DNA of 64,000 nt from an uncultured Clostridia bacterium (GTDB taxonomy: Bacteria > Bacillota > Clostridia > Oscillospirales > Ruminococcaceae): contig CAMVNQ010000006.1 of the NCBI GenBank assembly GCA_947168885.1, positions 162,371 to 226,370 of the forward strand, given 5' to 3'. This document shows, in pieces, positions 60,974 to 64,000 of this stretch. The notes beneath the pieces are model-generated. The model made no database searches. It worked only from the letters and a program-made list of their open reading frames with translations, and was not told where the DNA came from. The position numbers were made by a program, and so were the translations under genes. How positions within the stretch are numbered: the stretch's first letter is position 1; every line of letters begins with the position of its first letter.

Positions 60974-63280
60974 TTATCCTTCCGCAAAATATACTTTCCC
61001 TAGTGTACCGTCAACACGGATCCTGTCGCCGGTGTGCAGCATTGCCGAAGCGCTCTGGCAGCTTACGACTGCGGGTATGCCAAGCTCGCGCGCGACTATC
61101 ACAGCATGGGACAGGGGAGCTCCCACGTCCGTGACAAGCGCGGATATTTTCGGGAACACCCTGACCCAGCCGATGTTCGCGGCAGGTACGACAAGTATGT
61201 CTCCCTGTTCGATCTTGTCAGCATCATCTATGTTTTTGAGTACTCTCGCAACGCCTTCGCACTGACCCGCGGAACCTGCGACGCCGTCAATAACACAGGA
61301 ACCGGACTGCTCCACAGTTTCGCCGAATCTGTAATAACCGCCCGGACTTCCCGCTGACTTCCATTCGTCAAGGGTGAATCGTCCGCAGATCATACTCGGA
61401 AAGTTCGGCATTGACATCTGCTTTTCGTAGTTTTTACGTCTTACAGGAATCTTTCCGACGCAGGTATTGTTGCCCGAAAGAAGCTCCTTCACCTCGTCGA
61501 TGTACAGCATGAATATGTCATCGCCGAGCCCTGTGAGATCTCCCGCGCGAAGCAGGTATTCGCGTATAAGGCAAAACAGCCTGAGTGCGTCGCTCCTGAC
61601 GATCTCGCGGCTCGCAACGGCGGCTGAGTATTTTTTCAGCATTCTGGCGAGCTTTCCGGTCTGTGAGGGATATTTTGCGCCGAACTCATTTATAGCTTCC
61701 TCGCAGCGCTTCTCCTGCGCGGCCTTCATGGCGTAGGCGTCTATCCCGGAGTTTTTATAGTCTTCAATGACGTTGTCCGGGAAATTTTTGTTCTCGTAAG
61801 GGAAGGGAATAGACAGCTCCATTTCGTCCGCATCGCGATGACCGTATTTTACGATATATTCCTTCTTGGTCATCTTACCGGCAATAATATCTGCGATGCC
61901 GAGCAGGGGGCCGAGACTCTCGATATTGCTTTTTCCCGAGCAATCGGACATAAGCCTGTCGGCGAGCTCTGTGCCGCATATCTTTTCGAGCCTGTCTCTC
62001 GTTCTGAACAGCGAACGCACATCGAGTGCGGTCATTATCGCGGACAGAGCGCCCGCCATAAACGGCTCGCAATCGTTCGTCCAGATACCGAGCAGCTCTT
62101 GTTGGTTCCCTGCCTTGTGTATCATATCTATGACTTCGAGGCTGACTTCGGTGAAGCGGCCTTTGAGTTTTTTCGGTTTGTATTTTGCGGGCTTCTTTTT
62201 GAACGAGTCCTTTATCATTTTACGGACGGCGCGGGTCAGTATTTTTCTGTCATAAGGATAAACGGGTATCTCGGTGTCGGGGATACCGCCCGCGAGCTCT
62301 CTGATTTTACCGAACGCTTTTTCCTTTTTCACGCCGAACGACATTATCATTGAGCAGAGACCGGTGATGTTAAGATAAAGCTGTCCGCACACGTTCGAGA
62401 TCAGCGGTACGCCGATGATCGATGAGATCATATTCACCATTCCGTATGTCACGGGGGACACAGGGCGCAGGAATATCTCGCCGACATTTGTCTTTGACAG
62501 AAGCAGCTCGCCGCAAAGTGAGTCGTTTATTTCAAAATCATCGTAGTTGTTTCGGAAAAGCGTGGTTATGGGTCTCGACTGGAGGATATACACCTTTCCG
62601 TCCGCGACGGCCCATTCTATATCCTTCGGAACTCCGTCCGAGGCGGCTTTCTTCGCGTACCCGTACAACTTCTTCGCGTAAGGTGACATTTCCGGGCTGC
62701 CATGGTAGGAGTATTTCACGGTATCTATTACGAATTCGCCGTCCATGCCATCGCCTGAGACGAGCTTCTCGCCAGCGCCCCTCACAAAACTGCCTGTCAT
62801 TCTGCCGCGGCTTCCGTTGATCGGGTCGGCAGTGAAAATCACGCCGGCGTAATCGGGGGAGATGTACCGCTGAATGACTACGGCAGTAACGCCCGCCTTT
62901 GTTCCGCGTTCCTGTGCGTACACACCGACACGCTCATTGTCAGCCGATGCTGCGACAGTCATGACGGCTTGCTCAATGTCATCGGGCTTTACATCAAGCA
63001 CAGTCTCGTATGCGCCCGCGAAGCTGTCCTCGCTGCCGTCCTCGCCGACCGCCGACGATCTCACTGCGTAGGTATGATGACCGGCTGAAAGCTTCTTCAC
63101 AAGCTCCGCAAGTTCGGCTGAAGCTTCTTTTTTCAGTTTTCCGCCCTCGAATGCCTGTGCTGCTATAACATATCCGGGCGGCACAGGGAGACCCATGCGC
63201 AGCATATTCCCGAGGCTTTCCGCTTTGCCGCCTGCATCATATCCCGGCTTTAATGAAGATCTCAGATCAAAAATATACAT
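60974..63280 (-). CDS. PEP-synthase / rifampin-phosphotransferase-like protein
   Basis: 768 aa. The N-terminal third is a PPDK-type ATP-grasp domain (PVPPGYVIAAQAF, TYAVRSSAVGEDGSEDSFAG, IEWAVADGKVYILQSRPI). The middle part (about 300-670) resembles the substrate domain of rifampin phosphotransferases. The C-terminal phospho-histidine domain has APLSHAVIVARELGIPAVV with the transfer His. That order (ATP-grasp, substrate domain, His domain) matches Rph and not PEP synthase, which has a PEP-binding barrel. ATG 63280 follows GGGAGAGTAGAT. It starts two nt after the TetR gene, which probably controls it. Confidence 0.82.
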   Translation of the reverse strand: MYIFDLRSSLKPGYDAGGKAESLGNMLRMGLPVPPGYVIAAQAFEGGKLKKEASAELAELVKKLSAGHHTYAVRSSAVGEDGSEDSFAGAYETVLDVKPDDIEQAVMTVAASADNERVGVYAQERGTKAGVTAVVIQRYISPDYAGVIFTADPINGSRGRMTGSFVRGAGEKLVSGDGMDGEFVIDTVKYSYHGSPEMSPYAKKLYGYAKKAASDGVPKDIEWAVADGKVYILQSRPITTLFRNNYDDFEINDSLCGELLLSKTNVGEIFLRPVSPVTYGMVNMISSIIGVPLISNVCGQLYLNITGLCSMIMSFGVKKEKAFGKIRELAGGIPDTEIPVYPYDRKILTRAVRKMIKDSFKKKPAKYKPKKLKGRFTEVSLEVIDMIHKAGNQQELLGIWTNDCEPFMAGALSAIMTALDVRSLFRTRDRLEKICGTELADRLMSDCSGKSNIESLGPLLGIADIIAGKMTKKEYIVKYGHRDADEMELSIPFPYENKNFPDNVIEDYKNSGIDAYAMKAAQEKRCEEAINEFGAKYPSQTGKLARMLKKYSAAVASREIVRSDALRLFCLIREYLLRAGDLTGLGDDIFMLYIDEVKELLSGNNTCVGKIPVRRKNYEKQMSMPNFPSMICGRFTLDEWKSAGSPGGYYRFGETVEQSGSCVIDGVAGSAGQCEGVARVLKNIDDADKIEQGDILVVPAANIGWVRVFPKISALVTDVGAPLSHAVIVARELGIPAVVSCQSASAMLHTGDRIRVDGTLGKVYFAEG

Positions 63281-63282
63281 AT

Positions 63283-63858
63283 CTACTCTCCCAGAAATCT
63301 GTCGATGTTGTCGTAAACAAATTTTTTCAGAACGTCGTCGTTCAGCAGGTCTATACCGCAACCATCCCTTATTTCCTCGTGTCTGAGCACAGCCAGTTCG
63401 TGTATGCTCGAAAGCTCAAATGCTATCAAGCGGCACTCGCCCTCGGTCTTGCGGCTGCCGTAATGCTGTTGGATAAACTTTACGCTTGAGCGCTTGTCAC
63501 CTATCTTCCGGGAGACCAGCGTGTATTTTGTTAGTGCTTTGCAGTACTTGAAATTTTCAAGCATCAGCTTCATTGAATGATAGTGCAGCGCAGCAAGCTT
63601 TTCTTTGGGCGAAAGCCGGCTTTGCGCGACTTCACCGAGCACCGGGGCGAACACTGTCGCGTTTTTGTACAGCTGCGAAAACACCTCGAAAATAAGCTCC
63701 TCACGCGAGCCGAAGCAGTAGTTTATCATAGCGAGGTTTACTCCTGCCTCACGGGTTATCGCACGCGCGGTCACCTCATTTGGGTCATCGCACTCTGTCA
63801 TTAGCTTTTCCGCAGCAAGCAGAAGCGCGGCACGGGTCTTTTCAAGATCTCGTTTCAT
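63283..63858 (-). CDS. TetR-family regulator
   Basis: 191 aa with an N-terminal helix-turn-helix (AITREAGVNLAMINYCFGSR) and an all-helical ligand domain. ATG 63858 follows GGAGGGAAT. Co-transcribed with the PEP-synthase-like gene and the PAP2 remnant behind it. A perfect palindrome in its promoter suggests autorepression. Confidence 0.88.
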   Translation of the reverse strand: MKRDLEKTRAALLLAAEKLMTECDDPNEVTARAITREAGVNLAMINYCFGSREELIFEVFSQLYKNATVFAPVLGEVAQSRLSPKEKLAALHYHSMKLMLENFKYCKALTKYTLVSRKIGDKRSSVKFIQQHYGSRKTEGECRLIAFELSSIHELAVLRHEEIRDGCGIDLLNDDVLKKFVYDNIDRFLGE

Positions 63859-63871
63859 ATTCCCTCCATAA

Positions 63872-63925
63872 TAATTAAACATGTTTAATTAACTTGATTA
63901 TACACCATAGTTTCCGGTTTGTCAA
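63872..63925 (-). promoter_or_regulatory. Promoter and operator of the tetR operon
   Basis: Minus strand TTGACA (forward 63920-63925), 17 bp, TATAAT (forward 63897-63902). The perfect 20-bp palindrome TAATTAAACATGTTTAATTA (63872-63891) lies at the start of the transcript, an ideal place for a TetR dimer. Confidence 0.85.
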
Positions 63926-63950
63926 GAGGGAAACGCAAAAATAATAAATG

Positions 63951-63982
63951 TGTCCTCAACAACTGCCGTTTGGCAGTTGTTG
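63951..63982. repeat. Palindrome, copy 2 of the dispersed hairpin element
   Basis: TGTGTCCTCAACAACTGCC (from 63949) matches the left arm of the copy at 21129 at 17 of 19 bases. The inner stem is CAACAACTGCC / GGCAGTTGTTG around GTTT. The outer right arm has diverged. Confidence 0.55.
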
Positions 63983-64000
63983 TCCCAAATCTTGTTTTAC

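Noticed and set aside
1..64000. CRISPR arrays, tRNA/rRNA genes, insertion sequences
   Set aside because: No regularly spaced direct repeats, no tRNA-like T-loop contexts and no transposase motifs were seen on reading the window; not computed.

Overview
The window looks like a chromosomal segment of a Gram-positive gut Clostridium-class bacterium, most probably a Ruminococcus-like member of the Oscillospiraceae. This rests on the overall gene style, Shine-Dalgarno sites of the GGAGG type, sigma-A promoters with 17-bp spacers, class III fructose bisphosphatase, ThiW with a TPP riboswitch, and TTG/GTG starts used at overlapping gene junctions. The taxon is an inference; no rRNA or tRNA gene was seen.

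Layout. 1-8.5 kb: hexuronate catabolism (uxaB, uxaA, uxaC) followed by a chemoreceptor, an amidohydrolase and an active-type GGDEF protein. 8.7-14.6 kb: fbp, a broken LacI-family regulator, and a sucrose module (scrB, fructokinase) with its own consensus promoter. 15.3-18.4 kb: purine permease and adenine deaminase. 18.5-40.0 kb: a large exopolysaccharide locus with a UDP-glucose dehydrogenase fused to an XRE DNA-binding domain, a UDP-sugar epimerase, a priming sugar transferase, five further glycosyltransferases, a polymerase/ligase, two chain-length (Wzz-like) proteins, a membrane phosphoesterase, a radical SAM/SPASM enzyme, a sulfotransferase-like protein, a flippase, and a cytidylyltransferase/epimerase pair. 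One of the Wzz-like proteins is fused to a dead GGDEF domain. 40.5-43.6 kb: a compact minus-strand operon encoding a WYL regulator, a TPR/Sel1 protein, a J-domain protein and a HIRAN protein. I consider this the best candidate for an undescribed system. 43.6-50.7 kb: PnuC transporter, zinc ribbon protein, carbonic anhydrase, PPC-domain protein, TraX-like membrane protein, an extracytoplasmic HAD/YdcF pair and several gene fragments. 50.9-55.5 kb: TPP riboswitch, a 40-codon leader ORF, then thiW-thiM-thiE-thiD-thiC. 56-64 kb: MFS exporter, a Y-family polymerase with a LexA-like self-cleaving repressor, a PAP2 phosphatase gene broken by one in-frame TGA, a PEP-synthase-like protein and its TetR regulator.

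How it works together. The cell takes up plant-derived uronates and sucrose and feeds them to glycolysis/gluconeogenesis. It salvages adenine and thiazole, and makes the thiamine pyrimidine with ThiC/ThiD. It builds a complex, possibly sulfated, surface polysaccharide containing glucuronate- or galacturonate-type sugars. Signs of decay (lacI, a small membrane gene, PAP2 and several orphan fragments) are scattered through the window. Some are single-base changes in A-runs and could be sequencing errors.
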